A stretch of DNA of 64,000 bases from Anaeromyxobacter oryzisoli (GTDB lineage Bacteria; Myxococcota; Myxococcia; Myxococcales; Anaeromyxobacteraceae). Both the position numbers and the translations under genes were made by a program. The stretch is from NCBI RefSeq assembly GCF_022690765.1, contig NZ_JALCZA010000008.1, positions 59,354 through 123,353 on the forward strand, in the 5' to 3' direction. The notes beneath the pieces were generated by a model that ran no database searches, was not told where the DNA came from, and saw only the letters and a list, made by a program, of their open reading frames with translations. Of the stretch, positions 7,757-16,185 are shown piece by piece. Position 1 is the first letter of the stretch, and every line of letters starts with the position of its first letter.

Positions 7757-8544
7757 GCCCGCCTCCCGTGCTCCCCCGCCCGCCCGTTCACCGGGTACAC
7801 CACGCGCCGCCCGTCCACCTCGCGCACCGCGACCGGCCGGCCGTAGAGCGCGCCGAGCGCCTCCGGTCGCAGCATCGCCTCGAGCAGGCCGACCCGGAAC
7901 AGCCGCTGGTCCTTGTCCACGAACGCGAGGGCGCGGGCGTAGTTCGCCACCGCCTCGAGCCGGTGCGAGACCATCACGATCGCGAGGCCGCCGCCCCGGT
8001 GCAGCTCCTCGAGCAGGTCCATCGTCGCCAGCTCGGCCGCGGGATCCATCCCGTTCGTCGGCTCGTCGAGGACGAGCAGCTCGGGCTCGGCGGCGAGCGC
8101 CCGCGCGATGAGCGTGCGCTGGCGCTGCCCTCCCGAGAGCTCGCCGTACGGCGCGTCGGCGAGGTGCTCCACCCCGACGGTGGCCATCGCCCGCCGCACG
8201 GCGTCCCGGTCCGCGGCGCCGGGCCGCCGCCACGGCCCGAGCCCGGGGATCCGCCCCATGAGCGCGACCTCCCCCGCCGTGAACGGCCACACCGGATCGA
8301 CGTGCTCACGCTGCGGCACGTAGCCGACCCGCACCGGCCGCGGCCGCACGAGGTGGCCGCCGACGAGCGGCAACGCCCCGAGCAGCGACCGGATCACCGT
8401 GGTCTTCCCGCCGCCGTTCGGGCCGACGAGGGCGAGGAACGCGCCGGGCGCGACGGCGAGGTCCACGCCCTCGAGGAGCGCGCGGCCGCCGTAGCCGATC
8501 GCGGCGCGCTCCAGCGCGACGAGCGGCGACACGTAGGCCGTCAT
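7753..8544 (-). CDS. znuC: Zinc ABC transporter ATPase, ZnuC family
   Basis: A 263-residue ABC ATPase with all nucleotide-binding motifs: Walker A GPNGGGKTT near residues 40-48, a Q-loop in YVPQREHVDP, signature LSGGQRQR, Walker B LLVLDEPTNGMD and the switch histidine in VMVSHRLE. The VPQR..VD..WPFTA segment is characteristic of the metal-uptake subgroup. It powers import through ZnuB. The ATG at 8544 overlaps the stop of znuA (ATGA at 8541-8544). A C-terminal tail of about 35 residues extends past the ATPase core and could be regulatory, as in some ZnuC proteins. Confidence 0.92.
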   Translation of the reverse strand: MTAYVSPLVALERAAIGYGGRALLEGVDLAVAPGAFLALVGPNGGGKTTVIRSLLGALPLVGGHLVRPRPVRVGYVPQREHVDPVWPFTAGEVALMGRIPGLGPWRRPGAADRDAVRRAMATVGVEHLADAPYGELSGGQRQRTLIARALAAEPELLVLDEPTNGMDPAAELATMDLLEELHRGGGLAIVMVSHRLEAVANYARALAFVDKDQRLFRVGLLEAMLRPEALGALYGRPVAVREVDGRRVVYPVNGRAGEHGRRA

Positions 8545-9479
8545 CGGAGCGCCCCGGCGATCCGGCCCACCACCGCGTCGAGGTACTGGGCGTACGTCTT
8601 GATCCCCGGCTCCCCGCCCACGTCGCCCGGGATCCGCACGAGCTTCGCCCCCGCGTGGCGCGCCACCACCTCGGCCGACTTCGAGTCGTAGTAGTCCTCG
8701 ATCGTCACCGCCTTCACGCCGTCGCGCTGCGCGCGCACGACCAGCTCCGCGAGGTGGCTCGGCGGCGCCGGGACGCCCGGGCGGGGCTCGATCTCCCCCG
8801 CCGAGACGATCCCGCTCCAGTCGAGGAAGTACGTCATCGTCCGGTGCTGGCTGAAGATCTTCCGGCCCTTCACGGCCGCGAGCTGGGCCTGCCAGCGCGC
8901 CATCGCGGCCTCGAGCCGGCCGCGGAACGCCGCGAGGTTGCGCTGGTAGTCGGCGTCGCCGGCGGGGTCGAGCGCGGAGAGCTTGCGGGCGATCGCCGTC
9001 GCGACCTGGAGCGCGCGGCGCGGATCGGCGAGGAAGTGCGGGTTCCCGGCGGGGTGCAGATCGCCGAGGCTCCGGTCCACCGGGCCGGTGGGCACGTCGA
9101 GCACGCGGATCGCGTTCGCGGCGGTGAGCCGGCGCTTGCCGGAGGGCTGGATGTCGGGGTTGCGCGACTGGTTCACGAGCGGCGGGAGCCAGCCGATCTC
9201 GAGCTCGAGGCCGACGTCGATCAGGAGGGCGGCGTTGCGGAGCTTCACCGCGAGCATCGGGTTCGCGTCCACGAAGTGCGGGTCCTGCACGCCGCGGGAC
9301 AGGCTCTCCACGTCCACGCGCGCACCGCCCACCTCGCGCGCGAGGGCGGCCAGCCCCTCGGTGGTGGTGACGACCTTGAGGGCGGCGGCGGCTGGGCGCG
9401 GCAGGAGCGCCGCGACGGCCACGGCCAGGGCGGCGAGCGCGCCGCGGAGGAGCATCGGGATCGGGGAAGTCGAGGTCAA
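8541..9479 (-). CDS. znuA: Zinc-binding periplasmic protein, ZnuA family
   Basis: A 312-residue cluster-9 metal-binding protein with a signal peptide (hydrophobic residues about 10-33). Likely ligands are H68 (QDPHFVDANP), H148 (GNPHFLADP) and H212 (SQHRTMTYF), with acidic residues near 261-265 (EDYYDS). A third histidine rather than glutamate at the H212 position points to zinc rather than manganese. The His-rich loop common in ZnuA is absent, so metal loading may depend on another component, possibly the small Cys/His protein or the barrel encoded upstream. It captures metal in the periplasm for ZnuBC. Coupled to znuC by a 4-base overlap. Confidence 0.88.
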   Translation of the reverse strand: MTSTSPIPMLLRGALAALAVAVAALLPRPAAAALKVVTTTEGLAALAREVGGARVDVESLSRGVQDPHFVDANPMLAVKLRNAALLIDVGLELEIGWLPPLVNQSRNPDIQPSGKRRLTAANAIRVLDVPTGPVDRSLGDLHPAGNPHFLADPRRALQVATAIARKLSALDPAGDADYQRNLAAFRGRLEAAMARWQAQLAAVKGRKIFSQHRTMTYFLDWSGIVSAGEIEPRPGVPAPPSHLAELVVRAQRDGVKAVTIEDYYDSKSAEVVARHAGAKLVRIPGDVGGEPGIKTYAQYLDAVVGRIAGALR

Positions 9480-9491
9480 TGGTGGTCTCCG

Positions 9492-10853
9492 TCAGAAGGG
9501 GTGCGCGCCGTGGGCGCCGATTCCGAACTCGAGGTGGAGGAGCGCCTCGAACCCGTCGCGGCCCCCCGGGGCCCGGTCGTACCCGGCCTGCAGCCGGATC
9601 CGCTGGAACTCCGACGGGAGCCAGGCGAGCACCGCGGAGGTTCGCCGCTCGGTGCCGCCGGCCAGGTCGAGGGCGGCGCCCGGCGCCTCCTCGTACCGGA
9701 GGCCGTAGCCCCACCACGCGTCTCGCCTCCAGAACGCCTGCGCCCACCAGCCATTCCGCGTGGTCGAGTCCGCGCCCGGGACGCCGCGCAGCTTCCGGAG
9801 GTACACCTCCCCTTGCAGCGCAAGGTACGCCCGGGTCTGGAGCGGGCGGACGCGCAGGTAGACGTCGGCGCCGCCGAGATCCCGGAACGCGCCTGGCGTG
9901 CCCTCGCCGCGGCGCGCGGCGGAGACGCCGACGCCCAGGGTCGTGCTCTCGCCGAGCGGGAAGTACTGGAGGATCCGCGCCAGGCCAGTGAGCCCGCCCT
10001 TCTCCTCCCCGAACGGCGCGGTCTCCTGGCCGGCGAGGTGGAGCTCGGCGTACCACGGCAGCGGCGCGAGCCAGGCCACGTCCACGCCAGGGCCGGAGAG
10101 CGTCTCCTCCGCGAGGAGCCGGGTCCGGGCGAGGGGCGCGTCCACGAACTCCCAGACGTGCGGGTGTTGCTGGTTCATGCGCCCGAACGGGCTGAAGAAC
10201 TTGCCCGCGCGGACCTGCAGGCCGGCGGGCAGCGAGAGCGTCGTCGCGTACGCCTCCTCCACGTCCGCCCCCGCGGGCGTGAAGGACACGAATGCGTCGG
10301 CGCGGACATACGGATCGACGACCGCCTGGAGCCCGAGCTCGAGCTCCTGGAAGAAGAACTTCGGCTGGTTCTTCGGGCCGAAGAGCTCCGGGCGCGGCGA
10401 GCGCGTCTCCACGTCGTAGCTGTCGAACGCCGCCCCGACGGAGCCGATCGCGCTGATGTCGGGCATCAGCAGGAGGCGCGCGTAGGGATTTCCGCCCTGC
10501 GCCCCCTGTGCCCCCTGCGGCGCCTGCGGGGCCGGCGCGGCGCCGCTCGCTTCGGGGGAGGTCCCGGGCGGCGCGGGCGCCGGCTGGGGCGCGCCGGGGG
10601 CCGCGCCGAGCTCCTTCCGGATCTCCTCCTCGAGCTTGCGCTGCTGCTCGTCGGACGGCGGCGGCTGCGCCGAAGGCGACTGCGCGGGGGGCAGTGATTG
10701 CGGCTGCTGCGGCTGCGGCTGCGAGGGCGGTTGCGACGACCGTTCCGGCGGATGCGGCTCCAGTGACGGCGGAACGTCGCCGCCATCATGAGCGCGAGCC
10801 GTCCACGGGCACGACAGCGCGGCGAGCACGCTCGCCACGATCACGGGACGCAT
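9492..10853 (-). CDS. Outer-membrane beta-barrel protein of the zinc operon
   Basis: A 453-residue precursor with a signal peptide (MRPVIVASVLAALSCPWTARA) and a mature N-terminus beginning HDGGD. Residues about 30-120 are a long Pro/Gln/Ser-rich region with a short charged helix. From about residue 125 on the sequence alternates in beta-strand fashion with aromatic girdle residues and ends in phenylalanine, as outer-membrane barrels do. No TonB box or plug domain is seen, so it is porin-like rather than a TonB receptor. Position directly before znuA suggests a route for zinc across the outer membrane. The ATG at 10853 is chosen because it begins the signal peptide and has GAGG upstream. Confidence 0.75.
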   Translation of the reverse strand: MRPVIVASVLAALSCPWTARAHDGGDVPPSLEPHPPERSSQPPSQPQPQQPQSLPPAQSPSAQPPPSDEQQRKLEEEIRKELGAAPGAPQPAPAPPGTSPEASGAAPAPQAPQGAQGAQGGNPYARLLLMPDISAIGSVGAAFDSYDVETRSPRPELFGPKNQPKFFFQELELGLQAVVDPYVRADAFVSFTPAGADVEEAYATTLSLPAGLQVRAGKFFSPFGRMNQQHPHVWEFVDAPLARTRLLAEETLSGPGVDVAWLAPLPWYAELHLAGQETAPFGEEKGGLTGLARILQYFPLGESTTLGVGVSAARRGEGTPGAFRDLGGADVYLRVRPLQTRAYLALQGEVYLRKLRGVPGADSTTRNGWWAQAFWRRDAWWGYGLRYEEAPGAALDLAGGTERRTSAVLAWLPSEFQRIRLQAGYDRAPGGRDGFEALLHLEFGIGAHGAHPF

Positions 10854-10943
10854 GGAGTACACCTCGGCGCGCCTGGGGCGCGCCACGAAGATTGGCACGA
10901 CGGAGCGAGGCGCGCGCACACGGCGCCGCCTCGCGTTCGGGGC

Positions 10944-11204
10944 CTACGCTTCGCGGGGAGGTGACTGCCCGGGGATGGCGCCGAGCGGGGCGCCCGAGAC
11001 GGGCGCGAGCCCCGGTTCGGGCGGCGGCGCCGCGGTCACGACGGGGACGGGCGCGACGTCCGGGGTGGCGGGGCGCGCGACGTCCGCGTTCCGCGCGACG
11101 CAGACCGCGCAGTCCTCGCGCCCGTGCGGGCCCGTGTGGACGTGCGGGGCCGCGGCCGTGAGGACCAGGAACAGCGCCAGGCCGGCGGCGACGATCGCGC
11201 GCAT
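10944..11204 (-). CDS. Small exported Cys/His protein (DUF2946-like)
   Basis: An 86-residue protein with an N-terminal signal or anchor sequence (MRAIVAAGLALFLVLTAAAP), followed at once by HVHTGPHGREDCAVC, which has three histidines and a CxxC pair, and then a flexible Pro/Ala tail. The H.H...C..C layout resembles DUF2946 proteins that accompany metal genes. It could bind zinc or copper in the periplasm, but this is inferred from residues and position. It is the first gene of the zinc operon, 90 bp before the barrel gene. A TTGACA sits upstream (about 11252-11257), but no good -10 follows it. Confidence 0.65.
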   Translation of the reverse strand: MRAIVAAGLALFLVLTAAAPHVHTGPHGREDCAVCVARNADVARPATPDVAPVPVVTAAPPPEPGLAPVSGAPLGAIPGQSPPREA

Positions 11205-11282
11205 CTCGCGGGAGGATCGCCGTGGACGCCGCGCCGTGTCAAGCGAGGGCGCCCGGCCGGTGGCCGGGCTGCCGGACGGGCT

Positions 11283-12458
11283 TCACGTTCCGAGAACCCC
11301 GGCGGCGCGGAGCGCGGCGATCTCCTCCGCGCCGAACCCGGCCTCGGCGAGGACCTCCGCCCCGTGCTCGCCGAGGCGCGGGGCCGGCCGCCGCGGCGCG
11401 GTGAGGCCGCGGAGCCGCACCGGCGAGGCGACGCCCGGCAGGGCGCGCCCCTCGGACGGCGTCCCCACCTCGACGAAGGCGCCCCGCGCGACGAGCTGCG
11501 GGTCCGCCCGGGGCTCGTCCCCCTCGAGCACCGGCGCGAGGCACACGTCGTGCGCCGCCGCGAAGGCCGCCCACTCCTCGCGCGTCCGCTCCGCGAAGAT
11601 CGCCTTGAGCTCGGCGCGCGGCCCGGCGCCGCCGTCGTCGAGCTGGCGCGCCGCGAGCTCGGGGCAGCCCACCGCGGCGCAGAACGCCGCGAAGAACCGG
11701 GGCTCGAGGGCGCCGAGCGCGACGTGTCGGCCGTCCCGCGTCCGGTACACGCCGTAACAGGCGGCGCCGCCGGTGAGCAGCTCGCGCCCCCGCACCAGCG
11801 GGCTCCCGCGCGCCTCCGCCATCCCGAGCGGCATCGCGAGCAGCGCGAGCGCCCCCTCGGTCATCGAGACGTCCACGTGCGCGCCCGCGCCGGTGGTCGC
11901 GCGCCCCACGAGCGCGGCGAGGATCCCGGCCACCGCCGGCCAGGATCCGCCGGCGACGTCCGCGAGCTGGACCCCCGGCGGCGCCGGCGCCTCGGGCGGA
12001 CCGGAGAGCGCCAGCACGCCGGAGATCGCGCAGTAGTCGAGGTCGTGACCGGCGCGGCCGGCGTACGGTCCGTCCTGACCGTAGCCGGTGATCGAGCAGA
12101 GGACGAGGCGCGGGCTCGCGGCGTGCAGCGCGTCCCAGCCCACGCCCAGGCGGTCGAGGACGCCCGGCCGGAAGGACTCGACCACCACGTCGGCGCGCGC
12201 GGCGAGCCGGAGGAAGGCGCCCCGTCCCTCGTCGCGCGCCAGGTCGAGGGCGATCGAGCGCTTGTTCCGGTTGAGGGCGTGGTACGCGCCGGCGTGCGCG
12301 CCGGGGAACGGCCTCAGCTCCCGCAGCCAGTCCCCGTTCTCGAGCGCCTCCACCCTCACGACGTCGGCGCCGAGGTCGGCGAGGACGAGCGTCGCGTACG
12401 GGCCCGGCAGCAGCCGGGACAGGTCGAGCACGCGGAGCCCCTCGAGCGGGAGCGGCAC
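11283..12458 (-). CDS. CaiB/BaiF family CoA-transferase (alpha-methylacyl-CoA racemase-like)
   Basis: A 391-residue class III CoA-transferase fold protein. It opens with LEGLRVLDLSRLLPGPYAT and LADLGADVVRVE, continues with the NRNKRSIALDL segment, and has the aspartate region AGHDLDYCAISG. These residues and the overall length agree best with alpha-methylacyl-CoA racemases, which invert the 2-methyl centre of branched fatty acyl-CoAs. True CoA-transferase activity is the alternative. It lies 13 bp after the SCP2-domain gene, so the two are likely co-transcribed and may act on the same bulky lipid or acyl-CoA substrates. Confidence 0.82.
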   Translation of the reverse strand: MPLPLEGLRVLDLSRLLPGPYATLVLADLGADVVRVEALENGDWLRELRPFPGAHAGAYHALNRNKRSIALDLARDEGRGAFLRLAARADVVVESFRPGVLDRLGVGWDALHAASPRLVLCSITGYGQDGPYAGRAGHDLDYCAISGVLALSGPPEAPAPPGVQLADVAGGSWPAVAGILAALVGRATTGAGAHVDVSMTEGALALLAMPLGMAEARGSPLVRGRELLTGGAACYGVYRTRDGRHVALGALEPRFFAAFCAAVGCPELAARQLDDGGAGPRAELKAIFAERTREEWAAFAAAHDVCLAPVLEGDEPRADPQLVARGAFVEVGTPSEGRALPGVASPVRLRGLTAPRRPAPRLGEHGAEVLAEAGFGAEEIAALRAAGVLGT

Positions 12459-12471
12459 GGGCCGGTCGCGA

Positions 12472-12816
12472 TCAGGTGAGGATCTGCTGCAGCTTCAGCG
12501 CGAGCCCGATGTCGCCCTGGATCCGGAGCTTGCCGGACATGAAGGCCATCTGCGCGTTGAGCTTGCCGTTCACGATGTCCACGAAGTCGTGGTCGGTCGC
12601 CGCGACGACGCAGCCCGCGTCCGCGTCCTCGATGGGGCCGGCGGCGATCCTCCCGCCCGGCGCGGTGCAGTCCAGCGACCAGCTCCCGCCGGCGGCGCCG
12701 CCGATGTCGAAGCGGTACACGGCGTTGATCTTCGCGACCACGTCCGGCCGGGCCTGGAGCCGGGCCGGGAGGATCCGCTCGAAGACGTCCTTCACGCTCG
12801 ACGCTGGCTCGGCCAT
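12472..12816 (-). CDS. SCP2 sterol-carrier domain protein
   Basis: A 114-residue single-domain protein. The C-terminal half carries the SCP2 pattern: ATDHDFVDIVNGKLNAQMAF followed by MSGKLRIQGDIGLALKLQQI. SCP2 domains form a hydrophobic tunnel that binds fatty acyl-CoAs and sterol-like lipids. The gene is immediately upstream of the CaiB/racemase-like gene in the same direction, so a role in presenting lipid substrates is likely. Cytoplasmic; no signal peptide. Confidence 0.88.
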   Translation of the reverse strand: MAEPASSVKDVFERILPARLQARPDVVAKINAVYRFDIGGAAGGSWSLDCTAPGGRIAAGPIEDADAGCVVAATDHDFVDIVNGKLNAQMAFMSGKLRIQGDIGLALKLQQILT

Positions 12817-12890
12817 GTCCGCGCTCCCGCCGGAAGGGTCTCGACTGGGGAATCGGTCGCGACGAACCTATTTGGCACTCCCCGCGCCTG

Positions 12891-13277
12891 TCAAGGCGAG
12901 GGGCGGCGGCCCTGGACGACCTCCGCGACGGCGCCGGTGAGCGCGTCCGGATCGACCGGCTTCACGAGCACCGCGTCCACCTCCTTGCCACGGGCGCGCG
13001 TGATGTCCTCGCGCTCGGCCCAGCCGGTCACGATCACGACGGGCACGGCGGGGGCGATCGCCTTCGACGCCCGGGCCAGCTCGAGGCCGCCCATCCCGGG
13101 CATCCCGACGTCGGTGACCACGATGTCCACCTGGCGCTCCGAGAGCGTGCGGAGCCCCTCCTGGCCGCTCGCCGCCGGGAACACCTCGTAGCCGGAGGCC
13201 TCGAGCACCTCGGCCATCAGCTCCCGGTTGTCCTCGTCGTCCTCCACCAGCAGGACGCGCACGCGGCTCGGCTCCAT
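12891..13277 (-). CDS. Single-domain response regulator
   Basis: A 128-residue CheY-type receiver with nothing attached. The acidic pocket (VLLVEDDEDN), the phosphoacceptor aspartate in DIVVTDVGMPGMGG (near residue 56), the switch Thr (VIVTGWAE) and the conserved lysine (VLVKPVD) are all present, so phosphorylation should be possible. No kinase gene is nearby, so its partner is unknown. It lies 74 bp upstream of the SCP2 gene and could share its transcript. Confidence 0.88.
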   Translation of the reverse strand: MEPSRVRVLLVEDDEDNRELMAEVLEASGYEVFPAASGQEGLRTLSERQVDIVVTDVGMPGMGGLELARASKAIAPAVPVVIVTGWAEREDITRARGKEVDAVLVKPVDPDALTGAVAEVVQGRRPSP

Positions 13278-13387
13278 GCGACCCCCGCCCCGCCTCGGCG
13301 CCGACGGGAACGGTCACTTAACCACCTCCCGCGGGTGCCGCGCGAGCCCTCGTGGGGGCCGTGGGCCCCCCGCCTCGGTTGGCCTCG

Positions 13388-15229
13388 TCAACGCGGGCGG
13401 GCGCCGCCTTCATCCCCCTGCTCGGAGTAGAACGCGTCGAGCAGCGCCTGGTAGCGCTGCGTGACGACCTTCCGCTTCACCTTGAGCGTCGGGGTGAGCT
13501 CGCCGCCCTCCTGCGTGAAGTCGCGAGGCAGGATGGCGAACTTCTTGATGCTCGCGTAGCTGGCCTGCCGGGCGTTGAGCGCGTCGATCGTCTCCTGGAT
13601 GCGCGCGCGCATCCGCGGGTCCTGGTGGAGCCCCTCCGCGGGGAGCCCGTTCTCGGCGGCCCACCGGCGGGCGTTCTCGTCGTTCAGGGTGACGAGCGCG
13701 CTGAGGAACTTCCGCCGATCGCCGTGGACCATCACCTGCGAGACGAGCGGATCGGTCTTGAGCTCGTTCTCGAGGTTCTGCGGAGCGACGTTCTTCCCGC
13801 CCGCGGTGACGATGATGTCCTTCTTGCGGTCGGTGATCTTCAAGTAACCGGCCTCGTCGAGGAGCCCGATGTCGCCCGTCGCGAGCCACCCGTCCTGCAG
13901 GACCTCCGCCGTCGCGGCGGGGTCCCCGTGGTAGCCCTTCATCACGCCGCCCCCCTTCACCAGGATCTCGCCGTCCTCGGCGATGCGCACCTGCGTGCCG
14001 GGCACCGGCGGTCCGACGGTGCCGATCCGGTTCCGCCCGGGGCGGTTCACGAACGTGCCGGCGGAGGTCTCGGTGAGGCCGTAGCCCTCGAGGATGGTGA
14101 AGCCGAGCAGGTCGAAGAACCAGGCGATCTTCGGCGCGAGCGGCGCGCCGCCCGACACGAAGAGCCGCACCCGCCCGCCGAACCGCTCCCTCAGCGCGTG
14201 CGCCAGCTTGGGGAACACGAGCTTCCGCCCGACCAGCATGCCGAGCGACGCGTGATCCCGGCCCTGCTCCTTCGCCGCCGCGTACTGGTCGAAGCTCTCC
14301 ATCGCGAGGCGGAACAGCGCGCCCTTGAGCCCGGGCGCGGCGAACCCCTTCGTGATCACCGTGTTGTAGGCCTTCTCGAAGATGCGCGGGACCGCGGGGA
14401 TCACCGTCGGCCGCACCTCGGCGGCGTTCTCCACGATCTTCTCGAGCGACTCGACGAACACGGCGGTCGCGCCGGTCGCGAAGAACACCGCCTCGATGAC
14501 CTTCGCGAAGGAGTGGGCCATCGGCAGGAACATGAGGACGAGGTCCTCCTCGCCGATGATCTCGATCTCCTCGACCGCGTACGCCTCGTACACCCAGTTG
14601 CCGTGGGTGAGGATGACCCCCTTCGGCCTCCCGGTCGTGCCGGACGTGTAGATGAAGCTCGCCGGGTCGTCGCGGCCGAGCTTCGCGATCCGCTCCTCGT
14701 GGGCGTGCGGGTGCTCCCTCCGCCACTCCGCGCCGGCGCGCTCCACCTCCGCGAGCGTGCGCTCGAAGCCGTCCTCGGCCGGGCCCTGCGCCCGGACGAT
14801 CCGCTCGAGCGCCGGGAGCTGCCCCCGCACCTGCCGGATCTTCGCCACCTGGACGGCGGAGTCGCAGAAGACGAGCCGCGCCCCGGAGTCCGCCAGGATG
14901 TACTGGCACTCGGCGGCGGTGTTCGACTGGTAGATCGTCACGGTGACGGCGCCTGCGCCGAGGATCCCGAGGTCGGCGAGGATCCACTCGAGGTTCGTCT
15001 CGCCGATCACCGCGATCCGATCGCCGGCGCGGATCCCCAGCGCGGCGAGCCCGTCCGCCACGTCCCGCGCCCGCCGCGCCGCCTCGGCCCAGGAGACGTC
15101 CTCCCACCTCCCACCGCGCTTGTGCTTCACGGCGACGCGCGCGCCGCTGGCCCGGGCGCGCTCCTCGAAGAGCGCGACCAGGTTCTGCGCCACCTGCGCG
15201 CCCTTCCTCGGCTCGACCTCGGCGATCAT
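13388..15229 (-). CDS. Long-chain acyl-CoA synthetase (FadD15/AMP-forming ligase family)
   Basis: A 613-residue AMP-forming ligase. Motifs in order are the P-loop-like YTSGTTGRPKGVILTH, FLPMAHSFAKV, the fatty-acyl region FVSGGAPLAP, LEGYGLTETSAGT, the ATP-binding GDIGLLDEAGYLKITDRKKD and the catalytic lysine region near TPTLKVKRKVV. It activates long-chain fatty acids to acyl-CoA via acyl-adenylates. The ATG at 15229 has an AGGAGGG site six bases upstream and lies only 10 bp after the stop of the TPR gene, so the two are one operon. A second, shorter ligase is encoded at 29889-31661. Confidence 0.92.
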   Translation of the reverse strand: MIAEVEPRKGAQVAQNLVALFEERARASGARVAVKHKRGGRWEDVSWAEAARRARDVADGLAALGIRAGDRIAVIGETNLEWILADLGILGAGAVTVTIYQSNTAAECQYILADSGARLVFCDSAVQVAKIRQVRGQLPALERIVRAQGPAEDGFERTLAEVERAGAEWRREHPHAHEERIAKLGRDDPASFIYTSGTTGRPKGVILTHGNWVYEAYAVEEIEIIGEEDLVLMFLPMAHSFAKVIEAVFFATGATAVFVESLEKIVENAAEVRPTVIPAVPRIFEKAYNTVITKGFAAPGLKGALFRLAMESFDQYAAAKEQGRDHASLGMLVGRKLVFPKLAHALRERFGGRVRLFVSGGAPLAPKIAWFFDLLGFTILEGYGLTETSAGTFVNRPGRNRIGTVGPPVPGTQVRIAEDGEILVKGGGVMKGYHGDPAATAEVLQDGWLATGDIGLLDEAGYLKITDRKKDIIVTAGGKNVAPQNLENELKTDPLVSQVMVHGDRRKFLSALVTLNDENARRWAAENGLPAEGLHQDPRMRARIQETIDALNARQASYASIKKFAILPRDFTQEGGELTPTLKVKRKVVTQRYQALLDAFYSEQGDEGGARPR

Positions 15230-15239
15230 CGGACCCTCC

Positions 15240-16046
15240 TCACCTCCGCTCGAGCTCCGCCCGCGCCACCGCCTGCCAGCGCCGCTCCTCGGGAGCATCG
15301 TACCGTCCCGGCTGGCCCGAGAGCGCCTTCTCGAGCTGGGCCCGGGCCGCCTTCCCCTCGTCTTCCTTCTCGTAGAGGTCGGCCAGGTACACCCGGGCCC
15401 GCACGTTGTCGGGGTTCCGCTTGAGCGCGGCGAGGAGCGCCGCCTCGCTGCGCTTCGCGTCGTACTTCGGCCACGGGAGCTTGAACCAGAAGCGACCCCA
15501 GGCGGTCTGGATGCTCCCGTTCTGGAAGTTCGGGTCGATCCGCTCCGCGTGCGAGAGCCGGTCCTTGAACTTGCCCTCGATCCCCTCGCCCAGCGCCCGC
15601 AGGATGCCGATCCCGAGCGAGTAGTTCCCCATCCCCGCGGCGGCGAAGTGGTAGCCCTCCACCCGGTTCGGGTTCGCCGCGATCGCCTTGTCGCCGTACT
15701 CCCAGCCCCGCTTCCCCAGCCTGCTCTTCTCCTTGTTCGGGAGCGCGGGGTCGTCCGAGAGCCAGAAGTAGAGCCGCGCGAGCCGCCACAGAACCTCGTA
15801 GTCGTTCGGGGCGCGCCGCTCGGCCTGTTCGAGGCTCGACCGGACCTCGTCGAGGGCGCCCGGCGCGTCCCGCCTCGCGTACGCCGCGTCGGCCTTCGCG
15901 AGGAGGGAGGCGACGTCGCCCTGGCGCACCGCGTCATGCGGCGGCGGTCCGGCGGCGGGCTGCTGCTGGGCCAGCGCCGGGGACGCGACGAGGACGACGA
16001 GGAGGATGCACGGGAGCAGCGAGCGGGTGGGCATGGGCCTACCCAT
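15240..16046 (-). CDS. Exported TPR-type protein
   Basis: A 268-residue protein with a signal peptide (TRSLLPCILLVVLVASPALA) and helical TPR-like repeats through most of its length, for example VASLLAKADAAYARRD, YEVLWRLARLYFWL and NVRARVYLADLYEKED. A central conserved-looking segment, GYHFAAAGMGNYSLGIGIL, resembles the TatT-like group of tetratricopeptide proteins. Its partner is not evident. The ATG at 16046 has GAGG upstream; a second ATG at 16034 would also precede the signal peptide. It is the first gene of a pair with the acyl-CoA synthetase. Confidence 0.7.
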   Translation of the reverse strand: MGRPMPTRSLLPCILLVVLVASPALAQQQPAAGPPPHDAVRQGDVASLLAKADAAYARRDAPGALDEVRSSLEQAERRAPNDYEVLWRLARLYFWLSDDPALPNKEKSRLGKRGWEYGDKAIAANPNRVEGYHFAAAGMGNYSLGIGILRALGEGIEGKFKDRLSHAERIDPNFQNGSIQTAWGRFWFKLPWPKYDAKRSEAALLAALKRNPDNVRARVYLADLYEKEDEGKAARAQLEKALSGQPGRYDAPEERRWQAVARAELERR

Positions 16047-16185
16047 GCTGACCACGCCTCGCCTGCGCAGCAACCCGGAGAGAGGTGTACCGGGCTCGGC
16101 GGCGGAACCGGGCGACACCCACGGTGAGCGGGGGCGGGACGCGATCCCGCCGTCCCGCCGTCCCGCTCACCGAGCGTCGATCACG

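Noticed and set aside
11205..11282. Zur operator upstream of the zinc operon
   Set aside because: No AT-rich palindrome of the known Zur type is visible; regulation by zinc is inferred only from gene content.
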